Shown one piece after another: positions 18,004-27,543 of a stretch of DNA of 64,000 nucleotides. This DNA is from Holophagae bacterium (lineage in GTDB: Bacteria; Acidobacteriota; Holophagae; Acanthopleuribacterales; Acanthopleuribacteraceae). The notes under the pieces were generated by a model. The model was not told the DNA's origin, ran no database searches, and saw nothing but the letters and a program-made list of their open reading frames with translations. The DNA is taken from positions 62,001-126,000 of the forward strand of contig JAJCXM010000014.1 in NCBI GenBank assembly GCA_029263455.1. The letters are read 5' to 3'. Positions within the stretch are counted from its first letter, which is position 1, and every line of letters starts with the position of its first letter. The translations under genes and the position numbers were made by a program.

Positions 18004-21000
18004 ATGTGTTTTATTTTATGGGCCAACCTTTGGCCCGCATTGCTTGGGATACACACAGGCGAAACATTAATGTTGAAGGAACCAGCGCTAAGTGAAACCC
18101 ACATTGCATTCATCTATGCTGACGATCTTTGGGTCTCGCAACGAGATGGCAGTAGTCCTCGACAAATTACCACGGACGACGGTGTGGAGAGCCAACCAGT
18201 CTTTTCTCCTGACGGTTCAATCATCGCGTTTAGCGGAGAATATGACGGGAACACCGATGTCTTCATCGTACCCACTGAAGGCGGAAACCCTACACGACTA
18301 ACTTGGCATCCGGCCGACGACTATGTGTCAGACTTCACGGCCGACGGCAAAAACGTGCTTTTTGACTCCGGCCGCAATACGCACACACGCCGTTTTACTA
18401 AGTTACTTAACATCAGTATTTTAGGCGGCATGCCTGAAGAATTACCTGTTCCGTCAGGTAACTATGCCCAAGCTGATGACAGCGGCCGCTTCATTGCCTA
18501 CCTCCCCGTCCGCGAGGTTTTCCGTGAGTGGAAGAATTATCGCGGAGGCACGCACAGCCGAATCTGGATTATGGATCAGCAATCACTGGAGGTCGCCATT
18601 GTCGACCAACCAGAAACGCGCTGCAATGATACCTATCCAGCATGGGTCGGCGAGGATCTCTATTTCTTATCTGACCGCGACGGAGAATTCAATCTTTACG
18701 TCTCTCGCAAGGGATTGGTCGAAAAGTTAACCGATTTCGAAGACTTTCCCATCCTTTCATTGAAGGCCCACGGCCAATCGCTTGTTTTTGAACAAGCTGG
18801 GAAATTACATATATGGGACGTTCAAAGCGCGCAATCGACCACATTGAGTATCCATCTCGCCGCAGATCTCATAGCCACACGGCCGCGATTTGTGAATGCT
18901 GGCGAAATGATTCGCAATGCTCATATTTCACCGTCAGGTGCTCGTGCCGTATTCGAAGCCCGCGGCGAAATTGTTACCGTGCCGGTCAAGAACGGCCACG
19001 CCCGAGTCTTAAGTCAATCGACCGGGTCGCACGAACGTGAACCCGCCTGGTCACCTGACGGCAAAAAGATAGCCTACGTGTCCGATAAGACAGGCGAATA
19101 CCAACTCATCGTCCAGAACCAGGACGGGTCAGGAAAAGCTCGTGCCTATGATCTAGAGGGACACGGGTTTTATGAGGCGCTCAAGTGGTCACCCAACAAT
19201 GCCTACATTGCCTATCGCGACAATAGCCGTAGTCTTTATGTCATTGAACTAGCCAGCGGTACCTGTCACAAAGTGAATCAAGAGCCCTACTATGGTCCCT
19301 TCATCACCCTATCATTTGACTGGTCGCCTGATTCAAACTGGCTCGTGCACACCATCAGCGAAAATGCTTTGATGCAAACGGTTTTTGTTCACGATCTAAA
19401 GTCACGCAAGAACCATAAATTGACGGACGGCATGAGCAACGCCTCAGAGCCGGTGTTTGACGTGAGCGGCAAGTATTTGTATTTTCTGGCATCAACCGAC
19501 GCTGGCCCCTTAAACGATTGGTTTGCCATGTCAAATAGCGATCGCACCCTTAGCTATTCGATTTACGCCATCGTCCTCTCCAACGAAACAGCATCGCCTC
19601 TCGCCCCGGAAAGTGACGAAGAGATGTCTGCAGAATCTGAACCACTAGCAGCCAAAGAAACAAGCAAGAAAGACAAGAAGACAGCAGAGGGCGAAAAGAA
19701 AGAGCCGCCTCAAGTCACTCGCATCGACTTTGAGAATCTTGAAAACAGGATTATTGCCCTGCCCGTACCAGCTGGCGCTTACTCCTCACTCAGCAGTGGC
19801 GAGGAGGGTGTCGTCTATTATCTGTTCACCGATCCCAATGAAGACAGTGGTTCAACTTTGCGCTCATTTTCATTCAAGGACAAGAAAGTTGAAGACATCG
19901 GAAGCGGCGTCATTACTTACATGCTATCGGCAGACCGCAAGAAGATTCTATTTTCAAGTGGCCCACGGAGAAACCCTAGTTGGAGTATATCCGACGCCGC
20001 AAAGTTAGACCCATCCAAGGAAAAGCTGAATACGCATATTGAAATAAAGATCGATCCACGAACTGAATGGTCACAGATATTTGACGAGTCTTGGCGTATC
20101 AATCGCGATTATTTTTACGCGACAAATTTTCATGGGGTAGATTGGGCTGCCATGAAGGCGCGTTACCAACCTTTCCTCCAACATGCGGCATCACGCTCAG
20201 ATGTTAATCGCATCATCCAATGGATGTGCAGTGAACTCGCTGTCGGTCATCATCGTTCAGGTGGAGGCGATACCTTCAACAACCCAGACAAAGTTCCGGG
20301 CGGTCTCTTGGGCGCTGATTTTGAGGTAGACAAGGGTCGCTATCGTTTTTCTAGAGTTTTTGACGGCCTTAATTGGAATCCAGAACTCAAGTCACCTTTA
20401 TCGGTTCCTGGCGTTCAGATCCGTGACGGTGAATATCTATTAGCGGTCAATGATCAGGAAGTTGTGCCACCAGCAAATCTATACTCTTTCTTCGAGAACA
20501 CGGCTGGAAAAACGGTACGCCTCAAAGTCGCCGCAACGGCCGACGGATCTAAGGCAAGAGAAGTTGTCGTGGAACCGATCAATGACGAATCCGCGCTCAG
20601 AAACCGTGCATGGGTCGAAGACAACATCAAACGTGTGGATGAAGCAACAGGTGGCCGAGTGGCATACGTTTGGTTGCCAAACACGGCTGGACTTGGCCAT
20701 ACCTACTTCAAACGTTACTTCTACCCTCAAGCCCACAAAGACGCCATCATTCTCGACGAGCGCTATAACGGCGGTGGACAAATTGCGGACTATTACATTG
20801 ACGTTTTACGGCGTAAACCTGTCTCCTATTGGGCTACTCGTTACGGCAAGGATCTCTTCACGCCAACTGGATCCATTCAAGGCCCTAAGGTCATGATCAT
20901 CGACGAAAATGCAGGATCGGGCGGAGATTTACTTCCTTGGATGTTTAGAAAGTACCAAATGGGCCCGCTGGTTGGAAAAGCAACATGGGGCGGGCTGGTC

Positions 21001-21255
21001 GGTGTCTTAGGTTTTCCTAGGCTCATGGATGGCGGTTTCGTTTCGGCGCCAAATATTGCCATTTTCACGGAGGATGGTTGGGTTGTCGAAAACGTTGGGG
21101 TGCCTCCCGATGTGGAGGTAGAGCAATGGCCCAAAGAAACGGCAAAGGGCAAGGATCCCCAGCTCGAGAAGGCCATTGAACTTGCTTTAGAAGCCCTTAA
21201 GGACCACCCGCCAACACATGTAGAGCGACCGCCCTTCCCAGTACGTAATGAATAG
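18004..21255 (+). CDS. Tricorn-type protease (S41 family) with beta-propellers and PDZ domain
   Basis: 1083 residues from an ATG behind GGGAGG. A short N-terminal hydrophobic stretch may be a signal peptide. Two WD40/PD40-like propellers follow (about residues 30-290 and 300-560) with repeats such as QPVFSPDGSIIAFSGEYDG and EPAWSPDGKKIAYVSDKTG. A charged Glu/Lys linker (about 535-575), a helical C1 domain, a PDZ domain (about 760-860) and the S41 catalytic domain complete it. NAGSGGD places the nucleophile at about Ser972. Tricorn enzymes degrade peptides released by larger proteases. The acidic/basic linker is longer than usual. A hydrolase acting in the periplasm is likely if the signal is real. 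Confidence 0.9.
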   Translation: MCFILWANLWPALLGIHTGETLMLKEPALSETHIAFIYADDLWVSQRDGSSPRQITTDDGVESQPVFSPDGSIIAFSGEYDGNTDVFIVPTEGGNPTRLTWHPADDYVSDFTADGKNVLFDSGRNTHTRRFTKLLNISILGGMPEELPVPSGNYAQADDSGRFIAYLPVREVFREWKNYRGGTHSRIWIMDQQSLEVAIVDQPETRCNDTYPAWVGEDLYFLSDRDGEFNLYVSRKGLVEKLTDFEDFPILSLKAHGQSLVFEQAGKLHIWDVQSAQSTTLSIHLAADLIATRPRFVNAGEMIRNAHISPSGARAVFEARGEIVTVPVKNGHARVLSQSTGSHEREPAWSPDGKKIAYVSDKTGEYQLIVQNQDGSGKARAYDLEGHGFYEALKWSPNNAYIAYRDNSRSLYVIELASGTCHKVNQEPYYGPFITLSFDWSPDSNWLVHTISENALMQTVFVHDLKSRKNHKLTDGMSNASEPVFDVSGKYLYFLASTDAGPLNDWFAMSNSDRTLSYSIYAIVLSNETASPLAPESDEEMSAESEPLAAKETSKKDKKTAEGEKKEPPQVTRIDFENLENRIIALPVPAGAYSSLSSGEEGVVYYLFTDPNEDSGSTLRSFSFKDKKVEDIGSGVITYMLSADRKKILFSSGPRRNPSWSISDAAKLDPSKEKLNTHIEIKIDPRTEWSQIFDESWRINRDYFYATNFHGVDWAAMKARYQPFLQHAASRSDVNRIIQWMCSELAVGHHRSGGGDTFNNPDKVPGGLLGADFEVDKGRYRFSRVFDGLNWNPELKSPLSVPGVQIRDGEYLLAVNDQEVVPPANLYSFFENTAGKTVRLKVAATADGSKAREVVVEPINDESALRNRAWVEDNIKRVDEATGGRVAYVWLPNTAGLGHTYFKRYFYPQAHKDAIILDERYNGGGQIADYYIDVLRRKPVSYWATRYGKDLFTPTGSIQGPKVMIIDENAGSGGDLLPWMFRKYQMGPLVGKATWGGLVGVLGFPRLMDGGFVSAPNIAIFTEDGWVVENVGVPPDVEVEQWPKETAKGKDPQLEKAIELALEALKDHPPTHVERPPFPVRNE

Positions 21256-21276
21256 GCGGCGATTGAATTCGTAGCC

Positions 21277-22263
21277 TTAGAAACCCAGAAAACTGAGTAG
21301 ATCTTCGTCTGAAATCGTGGTTGGATCGCCAGGATTATAGTCAGCCGAGAAGTTCTTGCCCTGATGTTCAATTGGAATGTTAGGGGGCACATAGCGCATG
21401 TAGTCATATTGAGCGAGTAGGTCAGGGTTACCGTCGGTGATGACCGTGTTGTTGTGCCCATATTGATCCTCAGGATAATAGTCGTCATCAACGGTTTGCC
21501 AATCTGTATAAGTGGTGAACCCAACTTGCAACGTGGTTGGCATATCGTCTCGGTGGTAACGCATATGTACGACCCATTCGCCGGCATCACGGCGCATCAA
21601 GATGAAGTGTTCATTTTCTAATCGCGCGCCCCTAAGCTCAATGTCGGGGATCGACGGACAATGATTGTTGACTTCCAGAGGACATTGGAAGGTATAGACA
21701 AGCGTCGAATCGCTATTCACCGTGGTCTTAACTTCATATTCAAAGAAGCCCGGATTTCCAGCGGCACCTCCGCTCAAAAAGATATAGTTCTCACCGCCCG
21801 GAACCCAGGTCGCTGCCGTTATTTCTCTGGGTGTGCGAATAAAGATTCCACCCAAAGAAAATAGCTCGTCAGGTGCCCAGGTCCCGGCGCGATTGGTGGC
21901 ATTAAATCTGGTGGTGGCAACAAAGTCGCCCTCCACATTCTTAAACACCAGCACACCTTTGAGATCATCGAACCAGCTGCTGGTATAAGGCATCATCGTC
22001 ATATGCCCGGGCCTCGTGATGTCGATATCCCAAAGTTCTAACTGGTCACCGGGCCATTCTTCCAGTTCCCAGAGACGGTGCCACTGGGATAGGGTCGCGG
22101 GATCATCAAACTCATCGGTCAACCCACAGAATGGATCGAGTGAATCATTTAACGCGTCGGCTAGTGTTAAGACGGAGTCGGTCGCTGGCCATTGGGGTAA
22201 CCGAGCATACCAGGAAGAAAGATCACATTGAGCTAGCAGTCCGAAAACAATTAGGGATGTCAT
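21277..22263 (-). CDS. Secreted concanavalin-A-like (DUF1349-like) protein
   Basis: 328 residues. The start at 22263 is chosen because GAGGTG lies just upstream and the product then begins with a short signal peptide (MTSLIVFGLLAQC, whose Cys could also be lipid-modified). The central part (about 35-210) has the pattern of a beta-jellyroll with FKNVEGDFVATTRFNATN and FILMRRDAGEWVVHMRY, close to DUF1349/laminin-G-like domains that bind carbohydrate. The C-terminal 90 residues are acidic and Tyr/Asp-rich and end in SDEDLLSFLGF. It is convergent with the tricorn-type protease gene. Ligand unknown. Confidence 0.6.
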   Translation of the reverse strand: MTSLIVFGLLAQCDLSSWYARLPQWPATDSVLTLADALNDSLDPFCGLTDEFDDPATLSQWHRLWELEEWPGDQLELWDIDITRPGHMTMMPYTSSWFDDLKGVLVFKNVEGDFVATTRFNATNRAGTWAPDELFSLGGIFIRTPREITAATWVPGGENYIFLSGGAAGNPGFFEYEVKTTVNSDSTLVYTFQCPLEVNNHCPSIPDIELRGARLENEHFILMRRDAGEWVVHMRYHRDDMPTTLQVGFTTYTDWQTVDDDYYPEDQYGHNNTVITDGNPDLLAQYDYMRYVPPNIPIEHQGKNFSADYNPGDPTTISDEDLLSFLGF

Positions 22264-22480
22264 GGTCACCTCATAGTTTTCGGGGAACAATTCCAAAATA
22301 GATGCGAATGGGTTTACTAACAACATCGAATTAGAATTGTGTGATCCAAACCACTCAAATTCTTGTGAACGCCTGCTTTATCAGGTAAATAGACATAAAG
22401 AGCGTTTCCATGTGTTCGCATTCTGTTGATCGAAACGTTATGTTAACGAGGTCCAAAGCTCAAAATAGAGAGGTAAGAAT

Positions 22481-22765
22481 ATGCTGACACTCGGATTCGT
22501 GTACATGAGTATGATTGGATTGGTGCCTTCACCTCCACCACATCCCCAACAACAGAAAGAGGTAGTCATGACGGCTAAAGAAAAATGGAGTGAATTGTTT
22601 GAATGGAGTAAGAACAAGAATCTTAGTGTGATGATTGCCTTTGATGGGCAGCAATTACTCGGCTTGGTGGTTTCCGTCGGTGAGGATTACGTTGAATTAC
22701 GCAATCAACAATACGGATCCATGGTCATTCTGTTTGAACACATAACAGCTGTAGCTGGCAAATAG
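22481..22765 (+). CDS. Small Sm/Hfq-like fold protein
   Basis: 94 residues. The C-terminal 50 residues (KNLSVMIAFDGQQLLGLVV, then VELRNQQYGSMVILFEHITAV) follow the Sm1-Sm2 pattern: a strand-turn-strand with a Gly after the DG turn, then a final pair of strands in which the hydrophobic residues alternate. A GAGAGG site precedes the first ATG; a second start at 22568, also with an AGAGG site, would give a 65-residue Sm-only protein, so the N-terminal hydrophobic and Pro-rich part is doubtful. It is convergent with an Hfq-like gene 47 bases away. RNA binding is inferred from fold alone. Confidence 0.55.
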   Translation: MLTLGFVYMSMIGLVPSPPPHPQQQKEVVMTAKEKWSELFEWSKNKNLSVMIAFDGQQLLGLVVSVGEDYVELRNQQYGSMVILFEHITAVAGK

Positions 22766-22784
22766 ATAGATTCTCGACTCGTCG

Positions 22785-22803
22785 TGGCAGCTTAGCGGCT
22801 GCG
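22785..22803. terminator. Short hairpin between two Sm-like genes
   Basis: GCAGC, loop TTAGCG, GCTGC lies in the 47-base gap between the convergent genes. It is short and has no T-run, so terminator activity is only possible. Confidence 0.3.
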
Positions 22804-22812
22804 GCGGGTCAC

Positions 22813-23229
22813 TTATTTGCTGGGTTCGCCTTCGCGTTCTTTGCCAGATCCGCGAACGCGACGCCGTAACCCACGTGGTTCATCTTCTTGTTTATACATA
22901 TACTTGATGTTGTGTTTTAGTATCATCAGGTTAGGTTCTTTGTAGCGATTTATCTTTAAACAATTGCGGTCATACCACTCTATGACCCCACGAATTTGTT
23001 CCCCGTCTTGCAGGGTAATGACCATCGGTGTTTTGGTCTGCATTTGCTTCAGGTAATAGAAACTTTCGGCGTTGGTTTGTTCCGCCGGAATATGTTTACG
23101 ACGGGCAAAAGCCGTACCGGCCTGATTCTGAATAGAGGTAGCAATGGCTGGCATTTGTGGTTCGGGAGGCCGATTAGGCGTCTCCTTAATGTCTTTTAGA
23201 CTAGGACGAATCAATTTTCGAGTCGCCAT
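22813..23229 (-). CDS. hfq: N-terminally extended Hfq-like RNA chaperone
   Basis: 138 residues from an ATG at 23229 preceded by AGGTAGG. After a basic, Pro-rich N-terminal extension (1-65), the region FYYLKQMQTKTPMVITLQDG, GVIEWYDRNCLKINR and MILKHNIKYMY matches Hfq: helix, Sm1 with the DG turn, and an Sm2 in which KHNIKYMY replaces the canonical YKHAIS. A basic Arg/Lys-rich tail follows. This layout resembles Hfq-like proteins of Acidobacteriota. Hfq hexamers pair small RNAs with messages. The canonical Sm2 is modified, so RNA specificity may differ. The symbol is by similarity. Convergent with a second Sm-like gene. Confidence 0.75.
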   Translation of the reverse strand: MATRKLIRPSLKDIKETPNRPPEPQMPAIATSIQNQAGTAFARRKHIPAEQTNAESFYYLKQMQTKTPMVITLQDGEQIRGVIEWYDRNCLKINRYKEPNLMILKHNIKYMYKQEDEPRGLRRRVRGSGKEREGEPSK

Positions 23230-23315
23230 TGCATTACCTACCTGAATTACGGAAATTATGTGCGGTATCATAACACGCAGCTATGTGACGTAAAAGACTT
23301 CAGCCTATTTTCGCG

Positions 23316-23343
23316 TTGCGCTCAGCCGCTGTTTAGTTATAAT
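23316..23343 (+). promoter_or_regulatory. Sigma-70-type promoter of the FHA-GGDEF gene
   Basis: TTGCGC (23316-23321), 16-base spacer, TATAAT (23338-23343), about 70 bases upstream of the start codon. The -10 box is perfect and the -35 box is moderate. Confidence 0.55.
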
Positions 23344-23411
23344 GCCAGTATCTATACCTGAGCCGGTCTTAGACCGTTTGATGGATTCTGAATAACAAGT
23401 GTGGGTGGCAC

Positions 23412-24323
23412 GTGTCGCAAGACTCTTCACCACAACCTTATCAAAGAGAAGATGAAACCACGATTCGAGCAATTAACGGCGACGAATCCAATGTGGTTCA
23501 TGTGCCTTATGTTGTGGTATTGGCTGGCGACGTCTCAGGACGTGTCATCCGATTGAAGCCGGGCCACCAAATGGATATGGGTCGCTCGCGCAACTGCGAC
23601 ATCTTTTTGGACGACCAAAACATTTCACGGCGCCACGCTCGATTTGCCATTCACAGTAACGGGGACACCATTGTCGAGGATCTAGATTCCACGAATGGTA
23701 CCTTAGTTAATGGTAAGCGTATTGACGCGGTCCGTTTATGCGATGGCGATCGAATATGCTTAGGTAATGTCATTCTGCGCTACTCACTCAAAGATGATCT
23801 AGAGTTCGTTTTCCAACAGGAAATGTTCGAGAAAGCCACCAAAGATCCATTGACAGGTGCCCATAACAAAGCATTTTTCCTGGATGCGTTGCAAAAAGAA
23901 TTTAACTATCACAGCCGCTACGAAAAGCCACTTTCACTGTTGATATTTGATTTGGATAACTTCAAAAAGATCAACGATATCTATGGACACGTAAACGGGG
24001 ACATCGTCCTCAAGTCGTTTTCTGAACAGATGCTGAATTGCTTACGCAAAGAGGATCTATTCGCTCGTTTTGGCGGCGAAGAGTTCATGGCGCTTTTTCG
24101 AAACACATCCAAAGAAACGGCCATTCGTATCGGCAACAAATTATTGGAAGTCGTGCGCGCCATGAAGTTCAGCACACCTACCGCTGAGTTTCAGGCCAGC
24201 GTTACAATCGGGGTCGCTACCTTCGAAAACGAGAATTTCGAGAGTCCACAGGCGATGGTCATGCACGCGGACAGCAAACTCTATCAGGGAAAAGATAACG
24301 GCAAGGACCAAGTCGTCGGTTAA
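23412..24323 (+). CDS. FHA-GGDEF diguanylate cyclase
   Basis: 303 residues from a GTG start. Residues about 32-125 form an FHA phosphothreonine-binding domain with MGRSRNCDIFLDDQNISRRH and STNGTLVNG, and residues about 140-303 a GGDEF domain: DPLTGAHNKAFF, DLDNFKKINDIYGH and the active loop GGEEF, which is catalytically competent in the family. It should make cyclic di-GMP from GTP in response to a phosphorylated partner. No RxxD inhibitory motif is evident just before the loop. There is no membrane segment. The stop overlaps the mutM start (TAATG), so the two are translationally coupled. Confidence 0.92.
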   Translation: MSQDSSPQPYQREDETTIRAINGDESNVVHVPYVVVLAGDVSGRVIRLKPGHQMDMGRSRNCDIFLDDQNISRRHARFAIHSNGDTIVEDLDSTNGTLVNGKRIDAVRLCDGDRICLGNVILRYSLKDDLEFVFQQEMFEKATKDPLTGAHNKAFFLDALQKEFNYHSRYEKPLSLLIFDLDNFKKINDIYGHVNGDIVLKSFSEQMLNCLRKEDLFARFGGEEFMALFRNTSKETAIRIGNKLLEVVRAMKFSTPTAEFQASVTIGVATFENENFESPQAMVMHADSKLYQGKDNGKDQVVG

Positions 24324-25141
24324 TGCCCGAACTGCCTGAGGTAGAAACGGTGGTGCGAGGTCTACGGCCCCACCTGCAAGGTGCCCAGATCATGCATTGC
24401 TGGGTTGATTGGCACAAGGTAATCGAACCCTATACCGCCGAAGATTTTGATCGCCTAGTGGCCAAGCAAAACATCGTCAGTATCGACCGGCGTGGTAAGT
24501 ACATCCTATTGAAACTCAACAAGGGTTACCTAACCATCCACTTACGCATGACGGGGCGGCTTTATATAAGCGAACATTTACGCGGAATGGACAAGTGGGT
24601 TCGTTTCAGTTTGAAACTGGCACCCAAAAGCTTTCTCAACTTTTCAGATGCACGAAAATTTGGGCGGGTGCAGTACCTGGACAACCTAGATGATCTCAAC
24701 AAGAAGCTAGGCCCTGAGCCACTAGAGATCGAATCCAGCAAACTCCATCCCATTACCAGCCGTTCCAAACGACCCATAAAATCACTTCTATTGGACCAAT
24801 CACGATTGGCTGGCGTAGGAAATATTTACGCTGATGAGGCTTTATGGATCGCAAGGATTCATCCTCTGACAGCTGCCGCCGAAATACCAAAACGGAAGGC
24901 AAACACGCTCATGCTCGCGATCCAAAAGGTCTTGACGGCAGGCATCCAACACGAAGGTGCAACCATTAGCTGGTATCGGAAACCTAATGGCGAAAGTGGT
25001 GACAGCCAGAACCATTTTGAAGTTTACGGTAAAAAAGGCCAACTTTGTTCTCGCTGCAGAACACCCATAAATCGCATCGTCGTGGGTCAACGTGGCACTC
25101 ATTTTTGTCCAAGCTGTCAGCCACTCAAATTAGGGGAATAG
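24323..25141 (+). CDS. mutM: Formamidopyrimidine-DNA glycosylase
   Basis: 272 residues, the normal length. The processed N-terminus PELPEVETVVRGL gives the catalytic Pro2 and Glu3. The lysine of DRRGKYILLKL corresponds to the conserved DNA-contacting Lys of MutM, and the H2TH motif is around LAGVGNIYADEALW. The C-terminal zinc finger is intact (CSRC, then CPSC). The enzyme removes 8-oxoguanine and formamidopyrimidines and cuts the abasic site. LAGVGNIYADEALW is typical of Fpg, and nothing favours endonuclease VIII (Nei). Its start codon overlaps the diguanylate cyclase stop by one base, and the deacetylase gene follows within two bases, so all three look like one operon. Confidence 0.95.
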   Translation: MPELPEVETVVRGLRPHLQGAQIMHCWVDWHKVIEPYTAEDFDRLVAKQNIVSIDRRGKYILLKLNKGYLTIHLRMTGRLYISEHLRGMDKWVRFSLKLAPKSFLNFSDARKFGRVQYLDNLDDLNKKLGPEPLEIESSKLHPITSRSKRPIKSLLLDQSRLAGVGNIYADEALWIARIHPLTAAAEIPKRKANTLMLAIQKVLTAGIQHEGATISWYRKPNGESGDSQNHFEVYGKKGQLCSRCRTPINRIVVGQRGTHFCPSCQPLKLGE

Positions 25142-25143
25142 GC

Positions 25144-26034
25144 ATGATTCGCCTGTATTTTTTGCTAGCGTCATTGTCCTTGCCGCTTTGGGCCCAAGGA
25201 GTGGCCCTAAGTTTTGACGATGGTTTCAACCCTGTTCGACAAGTTCATGCGCCAGCATGGAATGCACGCATCCTCGACACCCTCAAACATGAGGGCATTC
25301 AAGCTGTTCTTTTTGTGGCAGGAAACCGTGTCGACAACCACAGTGGCCTCGAGCTTGTTCGGCAATGGGGCACATCGGGTCACCTCATCGCCAACCACAC
25401 TTATCTGCATCAAAACTTAGCTTCCGACAAAGTGTCGGTAAATCAATTTACGGCAGATATTGAAAGGAACGAACGGCTCTTTGAATCCATGGCTGGCTGG
25501 ACAAAACGATTCCGGTTCCCCTACTTGAAGGAAGGAAAAAGTGCCGACGAAAGAGATTTGACGCGTATCTGGTTAACCGATCACGGATACAAAAGTGGTT
25601 CCGTCAGCATCGACGCCAGTGATTGGTACTACGATCAGCGCTTTAGGACTTGGATATCAAATCATCCTGACGATAATAGCGATGCGTTTCGAGACGCTTA
25701 TTTGGCCCACATTTGGTCCCGATCACAGTATTACGAAAGCTTGGCTCAGAAGACTTTGGGACGCAGTGTCAACCATGTCCTGCTACTACATACGAATGCA
25801 ATTAATGCCGCATTCGCAGGTGACCTAATTCATATGTTCAAAAGAAACGGATGGCAAGTGATCGGTATTGAGGAAGCGTTCTCAGATCCTCTCTATGAAC
25901 TTCAACCTGATGTCTTGCCCGCTGGCGAGAGTATCTTGTGGTCGCTGGCAAAAGAGCAAGGTGTCGAAGGCCTAAGATATCCCGCTGAAGACAAAATATA
26001 CGAACAGCCGATTCTGGACGAGCTCGGCCTCTAA
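25144..26034 (+). CDS. Secreted polysaccharide deacetylase family (NodB fold) protein
   Basis: 296 residues with a signal peptide (MIRLYFLLASLSLPLWAQG). The start at 25144 follows AGGGGA within the end of mutM. The NodB motif LSFDDGFNP carries the catalytic Asp and metal Asp, and HLIANHTYLHQ supplies the metal-binding His pair; RFPYLKEG is the third motif and LLLHTNAINA the last. The family removes acetyl groups from chitin, peptidoglycan or xylan in the cell envelope or outside; polysaccharide or peptidoglycan substrates are likely here but not specified. The C-terminal 60 residues extend past the catalytic barrel. Confidence 0.85.
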   Translation: MIRLYFLLASLSLPLWAQGVALSFDDGFNPVRQVHAPAWNARILDTLKHEGIQAVLFVAGNRVDNHSGLELVRQWGTSGHLIANHTYLHQNLASDKVSVNQFTADIERNERLFESMAGWTKRFRFPYLKEGKSADERDLTRIWLTDHGYKSGSVSIDASDWYYDQRFRTWISNHPDDNSDAFRDAYLAHIWSRSQYYESLAQKTLGRSVNHVLLLHTNAINAAFAGDLIHMFKRNGWQVIGIEEAFSDPLYELQPDVLPAGESILWSLAKEQGVEGLRYPAEDKIYEQPILDELGL

Positions 26035-26071
26035 CACCACTCTCGATTTAATCGTGCTACTGCAACAGCAT

Positions 26072-27469
26072 TCATTTTTCCAAATGAACAATGGAATTGG
26101 CATAATAATTCAACAGCAAATGTTCCTGGGGATTGGCGGCAAAACATTGGTCTTCTTCCATAACCAGCCGGCGTTTTACCAACATATCGATGGCCGAATC
26201 GTAAGCACCGTCCAGGTTTTCCATGGCTACAACAGTTGTCAAGCCGGCCTCGGTCAGGTATTTTGAGCGTTTGAGCGCCTGCACTTTGAGGCTGATTCGA
26301 TCCAGCGGTTCTTTAGACGCGAGAAGCACCTCACATAAAACCGCCAAAGGTAGAACTGGCACAACCGAGGCTACTTCCGACATGATCATTTCAGATAGCT
26401 GCGTGATGTGATGGAAACGTAACGCTCTATCCAACGCATGGAATTGAACGGACTGACTCTTCGCATAGTCTGCGGCCGAGATTGGCGTACCAAACACGAC
26501 AGCCGCATGTCCAAAATTTTTCCATTGATGGCGCCACATAAGTCCTAGATTACGTTTTACAAATGCGAGGGTATTGCCGGCCGCCTGCCATTTACTTGTC
26601 TTAGGCGCATCGCCGTCAAGACTCTTCAAAAGCGTGCGGTCCTCGAGTGTGCGATCGTAGTTAATGCCGACTGGAATAAATAGCACATCTGGGTCCTTGT
26701 CGTGATCGAAGTGGCGCAACATATAGTCGAAGAGCCCAAGTTTGGCTGCTCGTAGTTTGCCATCACGAGTCAAGCCACCTTCTGGGAACATGGCCTGGCA
26801 GACCCCCTCTTTTGTAGCCATGGCCACATATCTCTCCAACACCTTTCGGTATAGTGGGTTACGTGAATTTCGTCTCACGAAATATGCACCCATCGATTTG
26901 ATAAGGGCCTCTAAGGGCCAAACACGAGCCCATTCTCCTACTGCATATGACAAGGTCGTCCGCTGCGACGCTAGGAACGAAACCAAAACATAGTCCATAT
27001 TCGAACGATGATTCATCACAAACACAATGGTTGAGTTGGTATTGGCGGAAAGCAACGCTTTCTCGTTACTAAAAGTGACGCGTACATCGTAAAGCCATTG
27101 CACAACTTTTTTTGCCAGCCAGTATCCAAAACGATAATAGAGATAGGCATTAAAAGCAGGTACGATTTCCTGAGCGTAACGGCGTACTTTCTCATGAACG
27201 ACGTCGCGAGGCAGGTTGGACTCAATCACGTAGTCCTCTTGGGCCTTAACTACTTCGGCGTCATAAACCAAGCGTTGCAGCAAAATTTTACGCTTGGCCA
27301 ATTGAAAGGGCCGAATTCGGACATCCAAGCGCCGATTGACTTGATCAATGAGCGCATTAACTCGACGTCGCAGGTACCAGCGCACACTGGGGACAAAAAG
27401 GCGTGACCAAGCCGACCAGCAAGCCAATACCAGCATTAATAGGAAGACCCAAATCGGGAGCGTAATCAT
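26072..27469 (-). CDS. PlsB-like glycerol-3-phosphate/lysophosphatidate acyltransferase
   Basis: 465 residues with an N-terminal membrane helix (MITLPIWVFLLMLVLACW) anchoring a PlsC/PlsB-type domain. NHRSNMDY is the catalytic NHx4D motif (about residue 160) and FPEGGLTRDGKL the second substrate-binding block; VLFIPVGINYDRT and FGTPI are further family blocks. It transfers an acyl chain to glycerol-phosphate or lysophosphatidate in phospholipid synthesis on the inner membrane. The size and PEGG form favour the glycerol-3-phosphate (PlsB-like) side. The C-terminal 130 residues are helical and of unclear role. Confidence 0.8.
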   Translation of the reverse strand: MITLPIWVFLLMLVLACWSAWSRLFVPSVRWYLRRRVNALIDQVNRRLDVRIRPFQLAKRKILLQRLVYDAEVVKAQEDYVIESNLPRDVVHEKVRRYAQEIVPAFNAYLYYRFGYWLAKKVVQWLYDVRVTFSNEKALLSANTNSTIVFVMNHRSNMDYVLVSFLASQRTTLSYAVGEWARVWPLEALIKSMGAYFVRRNSRNPLYRKVLERYVAMATKEGVCQAMFPEGGLTRDGKLRAAKLGLFDYMLRHFDHDKDPDVLFIPVGINYDRTLEDRTLLKSLDGDAPKTSKWQAAGNTLAFVKRNLGLMWRHQWKNFGHAAVVFGTPISAADYAKSQSVQFHALDRALRFHHITQLSEMIMSEVASVVPVLPLAVLCEVLLASKEPLDRISLKVQALKRSKYLTEAGLTTVVAMENLDGAYDSAIDMLVKRRLVMEEDQCFAANPQEHLLLNYYANSIVHLEK

Positions 27470-27543
27470 GGATGAAAACCTAAGCGCTCACCATATCACG
27501 TTTGACCTCTACGCAATCCTTGATCAATTCAGTGGGAACTTAC

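Noticed and set aside
23407-23421. Sigma-54 promoter at TGGCACG near the FHA-GGDEF start
   Set aside because: The -12 part reads GCAA, not TTGC, at the required spacing, and it overlaps the start codon. A sigma-70-type promoter upstream explains expression.
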